Source of the DNA: Ruegeria sp. HKCCSA071
Lineage (GTDB): Bacteria > Pseudomonadota > Alphaproteobacteria > Rhodobacterales > Rhodobacteraceae
NCBI RefSeq assembly: GCF_017872555.1
Contig: NZ_JAEDOX010000015.1
Span: forward strand, 1-64,000
Length of the DNA stretch: 64,000 nt
Direction of reading: 5' to 3'
In this document: in pieces, positions 27,455 through 37,991 of the stretch
How positions within the stretch are numbered: position 1 is the stretch's first letter
Layout of the letters: each line of letters opens with the position of its first letter
Made by a program: the position numbers and the translations under genes
Notes under the pieces: model-generated
What the model was told of the DNA's origin: nothing
Databases searched by the model: none
Seen by the model: the letters and a program-made list of their open reading frames with translations, nothing else

Positions 27455-29010
27455 GTGCAGATCATGCCCAAGGCAAGAAAGCTGATGCGGAACCATCCCC
27501 TTACCGACCGTTTTGTCCATTCGTTGAAAACCGTTCTTGGCAGCCCAGCCGCGCTGGCCTTTGTTCCAGCGCTTTGCCTGAGTGCATTCTGGATAGGGGG
27601 CGAGCAGGCCCTGGTCGCACTGGCCCTGTTTCTGCCTCTGATCGTCGCAGGCATCAATGCGTTCACAGCCAATCCGTCGCTTGGCGTCCCGGCGGTCTGC
27701 TGTCAAAGGACCAGTTCGAAACAGTTTTGGAAGAGGTATTTGCGGATGCCCGCCTGAAGGGGGAAAACTCGGCCTGCTTCGCGGTGGTTCTGGATGACTT
27801 TACGCAATTGCTTGATCTGCACGGACAGGCGGCGGCGAACCACGTTGCACAGCAGTTCTGCTCACGCGTTTTGTCCATGATCCGCTCAAATGATTGCGCA
27901 ACCCGGATGGGCGGAAACAGGATGATGGTTGTTCTGCACCCGGCACGGCAACTGGATCTTGAAGCTTGTATTCAAATGTCGGGCCGTATGCAAAACGCCG
28001 TTGAAGACCCCATCATGTTGAATGGCACCGGCGTGCATATGTCCTGTTCGATCGGCTTTTGCTTGAGCCGCAGTATCACTGACGGCTCTGCGGTCGATTG
28101 GCAGGAAGCCGCAAACAACGCCCTTTTGGAGGCGCAACAAAACGGGCCTTCCACGATTCGCGCTTTTTCCTCACAGACGCGCAGACGGGCGCAGGTCAGG
28201 ATCAACTTGCGCAAAGAATTCGAAGCGGCGCTGGACAGCGGTGAGATCCGCCCATGGTTTCAACCCCAGATCTCAACCGATAACGGGCGTATCAGCGGGT
28301 TTGAGGCTCTGGCCCGCTGGGAACATCCGAAGAAAGGGGTTCTTGCCCCCAATGTGTTCCTGCCCTTTGCCGAACAGGCTGAACTGATGGATCGGCTGGG
28401 GCAGGCCATGCGGCATCATTCCTTCTCTGCAATGCGCGATTGGGATCGGTCCATGCTGTCTGTGCCGCGCATTGGGATAAACTTTTCATCTGACGAACTG
28501 CGCAATCCGGGTCTGATCGACCGTCTGAAATGGGAACTGGATCAATTCGATCTGACCCCCGACAGGCTGGCGGTCGAGGTGTTGGAAACCGTGTTCTCCA
28601 GACGGCCCGACGATGTCATCACCCGCAATGTCACCGGGCTTGCCGCAATGGGGTGCTGTATTGATCTGGACGATTTCGGGACAGGACATGCCTCGATCGG
28701 TTCTATCAAACGGTTCAACGTATCCCGCATCAAGATCGACAGGTCATTTGTTGCCAAAGCGGATCTGGACCCAAGCCAGCAACAGCTTGCCAGCGCCATT
28801 CTGATGATGGCGGAACGTTTGCATCTGGAAACTTTGGCCGAAGGTGTCGAAACGCCGGGTGAACACGCTCTGATGGCCCAACTGGGTTGCGATCATGTTC
28901 AGGGGTTTGGCATCGGCAAGCCCATGCCATTCGAGAAGACCAAGGATTGGATCACGTCTTACCGCAACAAGATCGACGGTGTTCCCAAAATCGGGCGGCA
29001 AACGCGGTAG
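27455..29010 (+). CDS. Membrane EAL-domain c-di-GMP phosphodiesterase, frameshifted near its N-terminus
   Basis: The start at 27455 encodes a short N-tail and two hydrophobic segments (FVPALCLSAFWIGG; VALALFLPLIVAGINAF), but the GGDEF and EAL domains continue in another frame. One base appears lost near 27675-27700. The GGDEF-like domain is degenerate (RMGGNRM in place of GGDEF), so no cyclase activity is expected. The EAL domain keeps its ligands: FEALARW, Asn in INFSS, EVLE, LDDFGTG, KIDRSF and EGVET. It probably degraded c-di-GMP at the membrane. No slippery site is evident, so a mutation or read error is likelier than programmed frameshifting. The downstream frame alone (27448-29010) is open but lacks a credible start. 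Confidence 0.75.
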
Positions 29011-29136
29011 GGAACCGGGAATCGTGACAAAGAAGACCCCTCCGTGACGAAATGACGGGCGATTCCGCTTGACCTTTGGGTCTGCACTCTGTTGAACCCT
29101 GCGGGTGTCTTTCACTGCTCAAGGTGGCTGTCCCCG

Positions 29137-30966
29137 ATGGACGATCAGAACAAGAACCTCATCCTCGCAACCGCGCTCAGCTTTCTCGTGATCCTGGTCT
29201 GGTTCGTGCTGTTCCCCCCTCCGGAACAGACGACAACGCCGGATCAGGCTGAAATAACCAGCGTCGAAGGCAGTGAGGTTCAGACGCCCAGCGCAGCGGA
29301 CACCAGCACTGTCGGAGAGGCAACTGCGGCCGCCACCGAAGCTGAACCCGATGCCGAAGCGCCCCGCATCAATATCGACACGCCCCGCCTGACCGGCAGC
29401 CTGTCCCTTGCTGGCGGTCGGATTGACGAACTGTCTTTGAAAGACTACAAGGTCTCGCTGGCCGAGAATTCTCCGATTGTCGAGTTGCTGTCGCCAGTCG
29501 GATCGCAATCCGCCTATTACGCCCTCTATGGCTGGGCCCCTGGCGCGGGCCTGACCGGTACCGATGTTCCAGGGCCAAATACGATCTGGGCGCTTGAGCA
29601 GGGTGAAACCCTGGGTGTTGACACACCTGTGACACTGGTCTGGGAAAACGGCAACGGACTGACGTTCCGCCGCACCATCGCGGTGGACGACAACTACATG
29701 TTCACGGTAACGCAATCTGTCGAAAACGCCACCGGAACCGAAGTTGGATTGGCCCCTTACGGCATTCTTGCGCGCCACGGCATCGGCGAAGACGGTGACC
29801 TGCCCGGCCTGAAAAACTTCTTCATTCTGCACGAGGGTGTGATCGGTATGGCCGATGGCACTCTGACCGAAGTGGATTATGGCGACGTTCGTGATTTTGA
29901 TATCGATCCGGACGAGCGCGCGCAGGCCGAGGTATACCAGGTCAAGGACAACGGCTGGATCGGTTTCACCGATCACTTCTGGATGACCACGCTGATTCCG
30001 GAACCCGGTTCTGCGTTCAAGGCGGCTGCCAAATACGACTCGCGTCGTAAGATTTACCAGACAGAAACGGTGTTGCCGACGCTGACTGTAGCACCGGGTG
30101 CGACCGAGCAGGTGACAACCCAGCTGTTTGCCGGAGCAAAAGAGTGGGAAACCATCCGGGAATACCAGGCTGACGGTGTGCAGAAATTCATCGACAGCAT
30201 CGACTGGGGCTGGTTCTTTTTCCTGACCAAGCCGATTTTCTGGCTGCTACACAACATTCATGCGCTGATCGGCAATATGGGTTGGTCCATTATCGGCCTG
30301 ACACTGATCATCAAGGCAATCCTGTTCCCGCTGGCCTTCAAGTCCTACGTCTCGATGGCGAAGATGAAGGAACTGCAACCGCAGATGGAAGCTCTGAAGG
30401 AAGCTGCAGGCGACGACCGCCAAAAGATGCAGCAGGGCATGATGGAGCTGTACAAGAAGGAAAAGGTGAACCCCGCTGCCGGTTGTTTGCCGATCCTGTT
30501 GCAGATCCCGATCTTCTTTTCACTGTACAAGGTGATCTTCGTCACAATCGAACTGCGTCAGGCGCCGTGGTTTGGCCCGTTCAGGGACCTGAGCGCACCT
30601 GACCCGACCTCGATCATGAACCTCTTTGGCTTGCTGCCCTGGGCTGGCCCGCAGCCGGACACCCTGATGGCGCTGATCTTTATCGGTATTCTGCCGCTGC
30701 TGCTGGGGATCTCGATGTGGCTGCAACAGAAACTGAACCCGGCACCAACCGATGCCACACAAGCGATGATCTTCGCGTGGATGCCCTGGGTCTTCATGTT
30801 CATGCTGGGCGGTTTTGCCAGCGGTCTGGTCGTGTACTGGATTGCGAACAACACGATCACCTTTACGCAGCAATATCTGATCATGCGCAGTCAGGGCTAT
30901 ACGCCGGATGTGTTCGGAAACATCAAATCCGGCTTTAAGCGATTGCCAAACACGGACAAGAAATGA
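29137..30966 (+). CDS. yidC: Membrane protein insertase YidC
   Basis: 609 residues from the ATG at 29137 (MDDQNKNLILATALSFLVIL). A single N-terminal membrane segment is followed by an acidic Ala/Glu-rich linker and the large periplasmic beta domain. The conserved five-helix core starts near residue 355 and includes YKKEKVNPAAGCLPILLQIP and the C-terminal segment VYWIANNTITFTQQYLIM. It inserts and folds inner-membrane proteins with or without SecYEG. It overlaps the MOSC gene by 4 bases, so the downstream genes are translationally linked. Confidence 0.97.
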   Translation: MDDQNKNLILATALSFLVILVWFVLFPPPEQTTTPDQAEITSVEGSEVQTPSAADTSTVGEATAAATEAEPDAEAPRINIDTPRLTGSLSLAGGRIDELSLKDYKVSLAENSPIVELLSPVGSQSAYYALYGWAPGAGLTGTDVPGPNTIWALEQGETLGVDTPVTLVWENGNGLTFRRTIAVDDNYMFTVTQSVENATGTEVGLAPYGILARHGIGEDGDLPGLKNFFILHEGVIGMADGTLTEVDYGDVRDFDIDPDERAQAEVYQVKDNGWIGFTDHFWMTTLIPEPGSAFKAAAKYDSRRKIYQTETVLPTLTVAPGATEQVTTQLFAGAKEWETIREYQADGVQKFIDSIDWGWFFFLTKPIFWLLHNIHALIGNMGWSIIGLTLIIKAILFPLAFKSYVSMAKMKELQPQMEALKEAAGDDRQKMQQGMMELYKKEKVNPAAGCLPILLQIPIFFSLYKVIFVTIELRQAPWFGPFRDLSAPDPTSIMNLFGLLPWAGPQPDTLMALIFIGILPLLLGISMWLQQKLNPAPTDATQAMIFAWMPWVFMFMLGGFASGLVVYWIANNTITFTQQYLIMRSQGYTPDVFGNIKSGFKRLPNTDKK

Positions 30967-31700
30967 GCGGAACAGTTTCAGGCCTTTGGCGTCACCCGAT
31001 CAAAAGCCATGGGCGTGAAGCCCTGAGCCTGATTACCCTCAACCCCGGGCAGACCATGCCCGGGGATCGCGTTTGGGCGGTTGCCCATGAAGCGGCCAAG
31101 ACCGACGGGACGGAATGGGCCCCGTGTGTTAATTTTAGCCGCGGTTCAAAAGCCCCCAAGCTGATGGCGATCTGGGCGAAACTGGACGGCGAGCAGGTCA
31201 CTTTGCGCCACCCGGACCGCCCGGATCTGAGCTTTCACCCCGACACGGAGCAATCGGTTTTCCTGGATTGGGTAAAGCCGCTTATGCCCACAAACCGCGC
31301 TGCGTCTGCCCGAATTGTCCGGGTGCCCGGGCGCGGCATGACCGATACCGATTTTCCGTCAATCAGCCTGTGCAACATGGCGTCTCATCGCGCTGTGGAA
31401 CAAAAGCTGGGCCAGTCTCTGTCTACAGCACGGTGGCGCGGGAACATCTGGTTCGAAGGTCTGCCTGAGTGGGATGAATTCGACTGGCTGGGCTGTGACC
31501 TTCGCATTGGCGAAACCGTGCTCCGGGTTCGCGAGCGTATCGTTCGCTGTCTGGCCACCACCGCAAATCCGGAAACCGGCGAACGCGACGCGGATACTCT
31601 GGGCGCGCTGAACAGCTGGGATCATCAGGATTTCGGCGTCTATGCCGAGGTTGTTCAGGGTGGTGAAATCCGCCTGAATGATACCCTGGAGGTGTTATGA
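30963..31700 (+). CDS. MOSC-domain protein
   Basis: The 245-residue protein has an N-terminal beta-barrel (VSGLWRHPIKSHGREALSL) and a MOSC domain with the conserved Cys in VRCLATTANPETGERD. MOSC proteins bind the molybdenum cofactor or carry sulfur; relatives of this size include YcbX-type N-hydroxylated-compound reductases. It overlaps yidC at its start and engB at its end (both ATGA), an arrangement typical of this group. Confidence 0.88.
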   Translation: MSGTVSGLWRHPIKSHGREALSLITLNPGQTMPGDRVWAVAHEAAKTDGTEWAPCVNFSRGSKAPKLMAIWAKLDGEQVTLRHPDRPDLSFHPDTEQSVFLDWVKPLMPTNRAASARIVRVPGRGMTDTDFPSISLCNMASHRAVEQKLGQSLSTARWRGNIWFEGLPEWDEFDWLGCDLRIGETVLRVRERIVRCLATTANPETGERDADTLGALNSWDHQDFGVYAEVVQGGEIRLNDTLEVL

Positions 31701-32350
31701 CCACGCTTCCGTTTCCGCTGGCCGAAGAGCCGGATGACTTCGCAAAAGAACGCGGTCGCAAACTGTTTGCCGGCCCGTCTGAATTTGTCAAAGGCGTAGT
31801 CGCCATGACGGGCCTGCCCACCCCTGACCGGCTGGAGGTTTGCTTTGCCGGTCGCTCGAATGTCGGCAAATCCAGCCTGATCAATGCGCTAACCGGAACA
31901 AAGGGTCTGGCGCGTGCCTCGAACACACCAGGCCGCACGCAAGAAATCAACTTTTTTACGCAAGGCCCGGACCTCTATCTGGTGGACCTGCCGGGCTATG
32001 GGTATGCCAATGCACCGGTTAACGTGGTTGAAAAATGGCAGAAGCTTCTCAAGCAATACCTGAGCGGCCGTCAGACACTGCGCCGTGCCTTTGTCCTGAT
32101 CGATGCGCGCCACGGGGTAAAACCGGTCGACGCTGAAATCATGAAGTTGCTGGATACCAGTGCCGTGACCTTTCAATGCGTTCTCACCAAGGCCGACAAG
32201 GTCAAGGCCAACGAGCGCGAGAAGGTTCTGGAACAAACCCGTGCGGCTTTGTCCAAACATCCTGCCGCATTCCCGGAAATCGTCCTGACTTCGTCCGAAA
32301 AAGGCGACGGGATTCCGACCCTGCGCTCGATCATTGCACATCTGGAATAG
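31697..32350 (+). CDS. engB: Ribosome biogenesis GTPase EngB (YsxC/YihA)
   Basis: The 217-residue protein is a TRAFAC GTPase with G1 GRSNVGKSSLIN, G2/switch TPGRTQEINFF, G3 DLPGYGYA and G4 TKADKVK. It helps assemble the large ribosomal subunit. Translationally coupled to the MOSC gene. Confidence 0.95.
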   Translation: MTTLPFPLAEEPDDFAKERGRKLFAGPSEFVKGVVAMTGLPTPDRLEVCFAGRSNVGKSSLINALTGTKGLARASNTPGRTQEINFFTQGPDLYLVDLPGYGYANAPVNVVEKWQKLLKQYLSGRQTLRRAFVLIDARHGVKPVDAEIMKLLDTSAVTFQCVLTKADKVKANEREKVLEQTRAALSKHPAAFPEIVLTSSEKGDGIPTLRSIIAHLE

Positions 32351-32410
32351 CTTCGCCCTTGGCAGCGCGGTGCAAAGGCCCTAACACGGACGGTCAGAGG
32401 GACCTTAGCA

Positions 32411-33274
32411 ATGAAGACACGTGACATGAACCGGGACTGGATCGCCACCGCAGCAACCCTGAACAGCGCATTGCCCTATCTACAACGCTATGATGGGGCC
32501 ATCGTCGTCATCAAGCTGGGCGGGCATGCCATGGGCAGCGACGAGGCTATGGAGAGCTTTGCGCGCGATGTCGTCTTGATGCGTCAGGTGGGCGTGAACC
32601 CGGTTGTTGTGCATGGTGGTGGTCCAATGATCAACGCAATGCTGGACAAGCTGGATATCAAGTCCGACTTTGTGAACGGCAAGCGCGTGACCGACACGGC
32701 AACCGTCGAGGTGGTCGAGATGGTTCTGTCTGGCTTGGTGAACAAGCGCATCGTTCAGGCAATCAATGGTCAGGGTGGTTCGGCCGTGGGTTTGTCGGGC
32801 AAAGATGCAAACCTGATGATCTGTGACCAGACGGATGCGTCGCTGGGTTATGTCGGCACCCCTTCCGAGATGAACCCGAAAATCCTGCATGATCTGTTCT
32901 CACATGATGTGATCCCGGTTATCGCCCCTCTGGGCGCGGGCCGTGAGGGCGAAACGTTCAACGTGAACGGCGATACGGCGGCCGGGGCGATAGCCTCGGC
33001 ACTAAAAGCAGACCGCCTTCTGCTGCTGACAGATGTCTCGGGCGTCAAGAACGCGGCAGGCGATGTGGTGACCGAGCTGAAAGCCGGCCAGATCCGCGAG
33101 ATGACCCGCGAAGGCACCATCGCAGGTGGCATGATCCCCAAGACCGAAACTGCCCTCGATGCCCTGCACAGCGGCGTTCGGGCCGTCGTGATACTTGACG
33201 GGCGCGCGCCCAATGCGGTTCTGCTTGAACTGTTCACGGAACATGGCGCCGGGTCGCTGATACGGCCAGACTGA
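32411..33274 (+). CDS. argB: Acetylglutamate kinase
   Basis: The 287-residue protein has the amino-acid-kinase fold: [23 protein letters not shown], the NAG-binding region (FVNGKRVTD) and a C-terminal nucleotide loop ([13 protein letters not shown]). It phosphorylates N-acetylglutamate in arginine synthesis. It is not linked to other arg genes here but follows engB by 60 bases. Confidence 0.96.
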   Translation: MKTRDMNRDWIATAATLNSALPYLQRYDGAIVVIKLGGHAMGSDEAMESFARDVVLMRQVGVNPVVVHGGGPMINAMLDKLDIKSDFVNGKRVTDTATVEVVEMVLSGLVNKRIVQAINGQGGSAVGLSGKDANLMICDQTDASLGYVGTPSEMNPKILHDLFSHDVIPVIAPLGAGREGETFNVNGDTAAGAIASALKADRLLLLTDVSGVKNAAGDVVTELKAGQIREMTREGTIAGGMIPKTETALDALHSGVRAVVILDGRAPNAVLLELFTEHGAGSLIRPD

Positions 33275-33296
33275 TCACAGCAACAGCCGAGGAAAG

Positions 33297-33983
33297 ATGA
33301 CAGAGCTTGCGCAACCTTCCTCTGTTCCGGATGCGGAAACCTATGGCCGCGTAGAACATGCGGCGCGTCAGGCGGGGTTGATTGTCATGGGCGCGCTGCA
33401 TCCTCATCGCGTGGCAGCCCGGCAACTTGACACTGGCACTCTGATCTTGCTGGGCGCGGGTCCTGATTTCTGGCCTGCTCTGAAAGCCTCGCCGGAATGG
33501 CGGGGGCCTGATCCAGTAGACCGCTGGTCAACCAGAACCGTCGGCCAGATGGCGCATGCGTTCGGTGCACAGGCCTATTTCCCCTTTGGTGGTCCGCCCT
33601 ATGCGCCATTCATCGACTGGGCCCTGAAATCGGGACGCACTTTCAGCAGCCCGGTGGGGGCCTTGGTACATGACACGGTCGGCATGATGATCTCATATCG
33701 CGGCGCACTGCATTTCGCCCATGAGCTTGCCATCCCCGAGGCGTCCGGCGTTTCCCCCTGTGACACCTGCGCCGCACCGTGCACGACGGCCTGCCCTGTC
33801 GGCGCGCTGAACGCGCAAAACTTCTATGACATCGCAGCCTGCCACAACCATCTTGATACCGCTAAGGGGCAATCCTGCATGACAGGCGGCTGTCTGGCCC
33901 GCCTCGCTTGCCCGCTCAGCGCTGGCGCAGGGCGCGATCCCGAACAATCAGCCCATCATATGATGGCTTTTCACCCGTCATGA
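33297..33983 (+). CDS. 4Fe-4S ferredoxin-like protein
   Basis: The 228-residue protein has a ferredoxin-type cluster motif, CDTCAAPCTTACPVGAL, with further Cys in CHNHLDTAKGQSC and CLARLACP. The N-terminal 130 residues resemble the substrate-side half of QueG-like epoxyqueuosine reductases without the cobalamin part. Reaction not known. It overlaps the next gene by 4 bases (ATGA). Confidence 0.75.
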   Translation: MTELAQPSSVPDAETYGRVEHAARQAGLIVMGALHPHRVAARQLDTGTLILLGAGPDFWPALKASPEWRGPDPVDRWSTRTVGQMAHAFGAQAYFPFGGPPYAPFIDWALKSGRTFSSPVGALVHDTVGMMISYRGALHFAHELAIPEASGVSPCDTCAAPCTTACPVGALNAQNFYDIAACHNHLDTAKGQSCMTGGCLARLACPLSAGAGRDPEQSAHHMMAFHPS

Positions 33984-34516
33984 CCCGCACCCTGATCCTG
34001 ACGCGTCACGCCAAATCCAGCTGGGACAATCCGGGACTTGGCGACCATGAACGCCCCCTGAACAAGCGTGGGCGCAGGTCTGCCCCCGCCATTGGTGCAT
34101 GGCTGCGCGATAACGGCTGGCTGCCGGAAGAAGTGCTAAGCTCGACGTCAACCCGCACCCGCGAGACATGGGCCCGGATGGGGTTAAAGGCCGATAAGGT
34201 CCGCTTTCACAAATCGCTCTACCACGCCGACGCGGACGGCATGTTGCGCGAGTTAGCAAGCGCCACGGAACCGACTGTGTTGATGCTGGGCCATAATCCC
34301 GGAATCGCCGAATTCGCCAACCGCCTTGTGCAACGGCCGCCGGATCACATGCGCTTTTTCGACTATCCAACTTGTGCAACCACTGTGCTGAAATTCGACG
34401 CCGACAGCTGGTCAGACGTGCGCTGGCATAAGGGCACCGTGCTGGGCTTCACCACTGCGCGTGAGTTGCTGGAACAGAAAAAGGCGGGGCAAAACCCCGC
34501 CTTTCCACCATCTTGA
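33980..34516 (+). CDS. SixA-like histidine phosphatase
   Basis: The 178-residue protein has the catalytic TLILTRHAKSSW motif (phospho-His), the second Arg in STSTRTRETW and LMLGHNPGIAEFA with the second His. SixA proteins remove phosphate from phosphohistidine; substrate here unknown. The ATG at 33980 overlaps the previous stop, so the longer frame is rejected. Its last codons contain a perfect terminator hairpin (34480-34504). Confidence 0.88.
   Translation: MTRTLILTRHAKSSWDNPGLGDHERPLNKRGRRSAPAIGAWLRDNGWLPEEVLSSTSTRTRETWARMGLKADKVRFHKSLYHADADGMLRELASATEPTVLMLGHNPGIAEFANRLVQRPPDHMRFFDYPTCATTVLKFDADSWSDVRWHKGTVLGFTTARELLEQKKAGQNPAFPPS
34480..34504. terminator. Hairpin within the 3' end of the SixA-like gene, terminator for the aap operon
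   Basis: AAAGGCGGGG and CCCCGCCTTT form a perfect 10-bp stem with a 5-base loop. On the minus strand a T-rich run (TTTTTCTGTT) spans its end, so it can stop the aap transcript, whose last gene ends at 34522. It lies inside the convergent gene's coding region. Confidence 0.7.
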
Positions 34517-34521
34517 AACGT

Positions 34522-35313
34522 TCAGTGTCCCAGAATCTGGCTGAGGAACAGTTTGGTCCGCTCACTTTTCGGATTATTGAAGAACTCTTCCGGTTCGTTC
34601 TGTTCCACGATCTGGCCCGCATCCATAAAGATCACGCGGTTGGCGACCTGACGGGCAAAGCCCATCTCGTGCGTCACGCACAGCATGGTCATGCCTTCCT
34701 CGGCAAGCTCGATCATGGTGTCGAGCACCTCTTTGATCATCTCGGGGTCCAACGCCGATGTCGGTTCATCGAACAACATGATCCGCGGCATCATGCACAG
34801 CGAGCGGGCGATCGCCACACGCTGCTGCTGACCACCGGACAGCTGTCCGGGGTATTTCAGCGCCTGATCCGGGATTTTCACCTTTTCCAGGAAATGCATC
34901 GCGCGCTCTTCGGCCTCTTTCTTGGGCGTCTTGCGCACCCAGATCGGGGCCAGCGTGCAGTTCTCCAGAATGGTCAGGTGCGGGAACAGGTTGAAGTGCT
35001 GGAACACCATCCCAACCTCGGACCGGATCTTGTCGATGTTCTTGAGGTCATTCGACAGCTCGGTCCCATCCACGATGATCGTGCCCTGCTGGTGTTCCTC
35101 CAACGCGTTCAGGCAGCGGATCAGGGTAGATTTCCCCGACCCGGACGGACCCGCGATAACAATCCGCTCGCCCTGATTGACGGTCAGATTGATGTCGCGC
35201 AGCACGTGAAAGGACCCGTACCACTTGTTCATGTTGGTGATTTCGATGGCGACCTCGTCGCTCACCTGCATTTTGGAACGGTCGATTTCGCGGTCAATTG
35301 CAAGTTCAGACAT
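34522..35313 (-). CDS. aapP: General amino-acid ABC transporter ATPase
   Basis: The 263-residue protein has Walker [13 protein letters not shown]-loop [11 protein letters not shown], signature [15 protein letters not shown], Walker [14 protein letters not shown] and the His-switch CVTHEM. It energises the AapJQMP importer for a wide range of L-amino acids. Last gene of the operon. Confidence 0.95.
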   Translation of the reverse strand: MSELAIDREIDRSKMQVSDEVAIEITNMNKWYGSFHVLRDINLTVNQGERIVIAGPSGSGKSTLIRCLNALEEHQQGTIIVDGTELSNDLKNIDKIRSEVGMVFQHFNLFPHLTILENCTLAPIWVRKTPKKEAEERAMHFLEKVKIPDQALKYPGQLSGGQQQRVAIARSLCMMPRIMLFDEPTSALDPEMIKEVLDTMIELAEEGMTMLCVTHEMGFARQVANRVIFMDAGQIVEQNEPEEFFNNPKSERTKLFLSQILGH

Positions 35314-35325
35314 GTGTTGAACTCC

Positions 35326-36630
35326 TTAACGGTGGCCAGTCTGAAGCTTGCGCTCCAGATACATGGAATAACGGGACATAGAGAAGCAGACGATGAAGAA
35401 CAGCAACGCGATGAACGCGAACAGTTCCCAATAGATGCCGTTCCAGGCCGTGTCGGCGCGGATAGCAGAAGCCAATCCGATCACGTCGAACAACCCGATA
35501 ATCGACACCAGCGTCGTATCCTTGAAGATCCCGATGAATGTGCTCACGATGCCCGGAATTGAGATCTTCAGGGCTTGCGGCATGATGATCAGCCTCTGCG
35601 CCTGCCAGTAGTTCAGGCCCAAACTGTCGGCGCCTTCGTACTGACCTCGTGGCAGGGCAGCCAGACCACCCCGGATCACCTCGGCCATGTAGGCCGCCGA
35701 GAACAGGGTCATCATGATCATCACCCGCAGGATGATGTCAAAGTTGGTGCCCGGTGGCAGGAACAGGTTCAGAAGCAGCGACGCCACGAACAGCAAAGTG
35801 ATCAGCGGCACACCGCGAATGAACTCGATAAAGCCCACGCACAGGTATTTGACGATCAGCAGGTCGGACTGACGCCCCAGCGCCAGAACGATTCCGATCG
35901 GAAGTGAGACACCAATGGCCACAACGCCCAGCAGGATCGCCAGCATGAAACCACCGAACTGACGGCTTTCAACCGCTTCGATGCCAATCGGCAGAACCGA
36001 GCTCATCGCGCCCGTGAAGTAGCTGGACAGCACCAGCCACCAGATCACTGCGGCAACAACCGCACCGATCATACCCACCAGTTCGCTCACCTGTTTGCTG
36101 AGAACCGAGTATACGAACCAACCGGCGACAAACCCAAGCGCGGCCGAGATTGGCCCCCAGATGGTTCCGCCCCACATCAGGAAAGGCATCAGGAACGGAT
36201 AGATTGCTGAAAAGATCAGCATCTTGGTTGGGACGCGATCCGAATACAGAACCGGCGCCAATGCGACCAGCAACAGAACCAGCGCAAGGATCGGTCTCCA
36301 GTACAGATGGCTTGGATAGAAGCCAAACAGCAACTGTAACCAGCGGTCATTGATAACCGCCCAGCAGGCGTGCCCATGGGTCGATCCCCAGGTGGCCATC
36401 ATGATCTCGCGGCACTCGTTGAGAGAGTCTGCATTCCACACGGACTGGAAAATCCATGGCAGAACACCTGACAACACGTAGTAGATCGCGTAGAGCGAAA
36501 CCACCGTCAGGATCGTGTTGAACCAACTTGAGAACAGGTTGTGCTTGACCCATCCCAGCGCACCGACCTCGGAAGCAGGCGGTGCCTGCTCGGGCAGCAT
36601 TTCCGTGCGGACAAATGAAACATCACTCAT
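35326..36630 (-). CDS. aapM: General amino-acid ABC transporter permease AapM
   Basis: The 434-residue protein is unusually long for a HisMQ-type permease; the extra membrane segments in the N-terminal half are typical of AapM. The conserved ABC loop is AADSLGLNYWQAQRLIIMPQ-like (here YEGADSLGLNYWQAQRLIIM). Starts one base after the aapQ stop. Confidence 0.93.
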   Translation of the reverse strand: MSDVSFVRTEMLPEQAPPASEVGALGWVKHNLFSSWFNTILTVVSLYAIYYVLSGVLPWIFQSVWNADSLNECREIMMATWGSTHGHACWAVINDRWLQLLFGFYPSHLYWRPILALVLLLVALAPVLYSDRVPTKMLIFSAIYPFLMPFLMWGGTIWGPISAALGFVAGWFVYSVLSKQVSELVGMIGAVVAAVIWWLVLSSYFTGAMSSVLPIGIEAVESRQFGGFMLAILLGVVAIGVSLPIGIVLALGRQSDLLIVKYLCVGFIEFIRGVPLITLLFVASLLLNLFLPPGTNFDIILRVMIMMTLFSAAYMAEVIRGGLAALPRGQYEGADSLGLNYWQAQRLIIMPQALKISIPGIVSTFIGIFKDTTLVSIIGLFDVIGLASAIRADTAWNGIYWELFAFIALLFFIVCFSMSRYSMYLERKLQTGHR

Positions 36631-36631
36631 A

Positions 36632-37900
36632 TTACCGCTCCACCAGTTTTACACGGTTGTTGTACCAGTTCATCACCGCCGAGATACTCAGCGAGATGGA
36701 CAGATAGACCAGCATCAGCAGCAGAACACATTCCAGCTCGCGCCCGGTTTGGTTCATGGTGATGCCGCCAAGGGTCCCCGTGATGTCCATATATCCGACC
36801 GCAATCGCCAGTGACGAGTTCTTGGTCAGGTTCAGATAATTCGAGATCATGGGCGGAATGATCACCCGCAATGCCTGCGGCAGGATCACAAGGCGCATGG
36901 TCCGGCCCGGGCGCAGACCCAGCGCCGATGCGGCTTCGGTTTGGCCTTTCGAGATGGCCAGGATACCCGCACGAACGATCTCGGCGATGAAGGCCGCCGT
37001 GTAAAGCGACAAGGCCAGCCACAGCGCGATCAGCGAGTTACGCAAATGTGTGCCGCCGGTAAAGTTGAAGCCTTTCAGCTCAGGGAAACCAAGGTGGAAC
37101 CCCAGGATGGTGAGAAGGACGATCATCGGCACAAACAGAATACCCAGCTGGATGTGCCAGATGGTCGGACGATCACCGGATGCCTCTTGCTTGGCTTGTG
37201 CCCAGGCGGAAACCTTGCGCATCGCAAAGATGCTGCCGCCGAGCACGATCAGAATGGCGATCAGGTCCAGCGAGATATCGAACCGTAAGCTCGACGTCCC
37301 GAATATATGGATATCACCCAGGCTGCGCGAAAACAGGAATTCCGGGACATAAATCCCGCGATTGGTCACCGCGACCGAATCGAACAGATTCATCGTGGCT
37401 TCTGGGTTTTCTCCGCGGAACGCCCTTGGTGCTGGCAGGCTTTCGATCAGAATGGCCATGGCCAGAACGATCCACAGCAACACAGGTACGTTGCGGAACA
37501 TCTCGACATAGACGGTCATGATCCGCGCAACCAGCCAGTTGTTGGACAGGCGCAGAACACCAACCAAAACACCGACTATAGTTGCTGTGATACAACCAAG
37601 AACCGCCACAACCAGCGTGTTCAGCAAGCCGATAAAGGCGGCGCGCAAGTGACTGTCGCGCGAATCGTATTCAAGCAAGCGTTGGTTGATATCGTAACTG
37701 GCCGGTTCTGCGAAAAAGCCGAACTCAACCGGTTTCCCAAGGGCTTCGAGGTTTTGGATGGTATTGGAAATGATCCAGGCTGCCAGAAGCATAAAACCAA
37801 TCATTGCGATAACCTGAATGGTCGCAGATCGGTACCGCGTATCATAAAGGAGCATGGACAGCCGGAACTGCTCCTTCGGCGGGTCAGTGAGAGTCGTCAT
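36632..37900 (-). CDS. aapQ: General amino-acid ABC transporter permease AapQ
   Basis: The 422-residue protein has the EAA loop EAASALGLRPGRTMRLVILP and about eight membrane segments. It forms the channel with AapM. A hairpin terminator separates it from aapJ upstream, so permease and ATPase are probably made at lower level than the binding protein. Confidence 0.93.
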   Translation of the reverse strand: MTTLTDPPKEQFRLSMLLYDTRYRSATIQVIAMIGFMLLAAWIISNTIQNLEALGKPVEFGFFAEPASYDINQRLLEYDSRDSHLRAAFIGLLNTLVVAVLGCITATIVGVLVGVLRLSNNWLVARIMTVYVEMFRNVPVLLWIVLAMAILIESLPAPRAFRGENPEATMNLFDSVAVTNRGIYVPEFLFSRSLGDIHIFGTSSLRFDISLDLIAILIVLGGSIFAMRKVSAWAQAKQEASGDRPTIWHIQLGILFVPMIVLLTILGFHLGFPELKGFNFTGGTHLRNSLIALWLALSLYTAAFIAEIVRAGILAISKGQTEAASALGLRPGRTMRLVILPQALRVIIPPMISNYLNLTKNSSLAIAVGYMDITGTLGGITMNQTGRELECVLLLMLVYLSISLSISAVMNWYNNRVKLVER

Positions 37901-37991
37901 GACCTATGTATATCCCCGTGCATCCCGTAAATATGTCGGCAGAGTTGATCCCTGCTCAAAACCGTACGGGCGTGATTCTTATGGATGGAAA

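Noticed and set aside
27448..27760. Programmed frameshifting in the EAL gene
   Set aside because: No slippery heptamer or following structure was seen; a mutation or sequence error is simpler.
34513..35562. Plus-strand frame of 349 codons
   Set aside because: Antisense shadow of aapP and aapM; His/Gln/Asp-rich composition and no family match.
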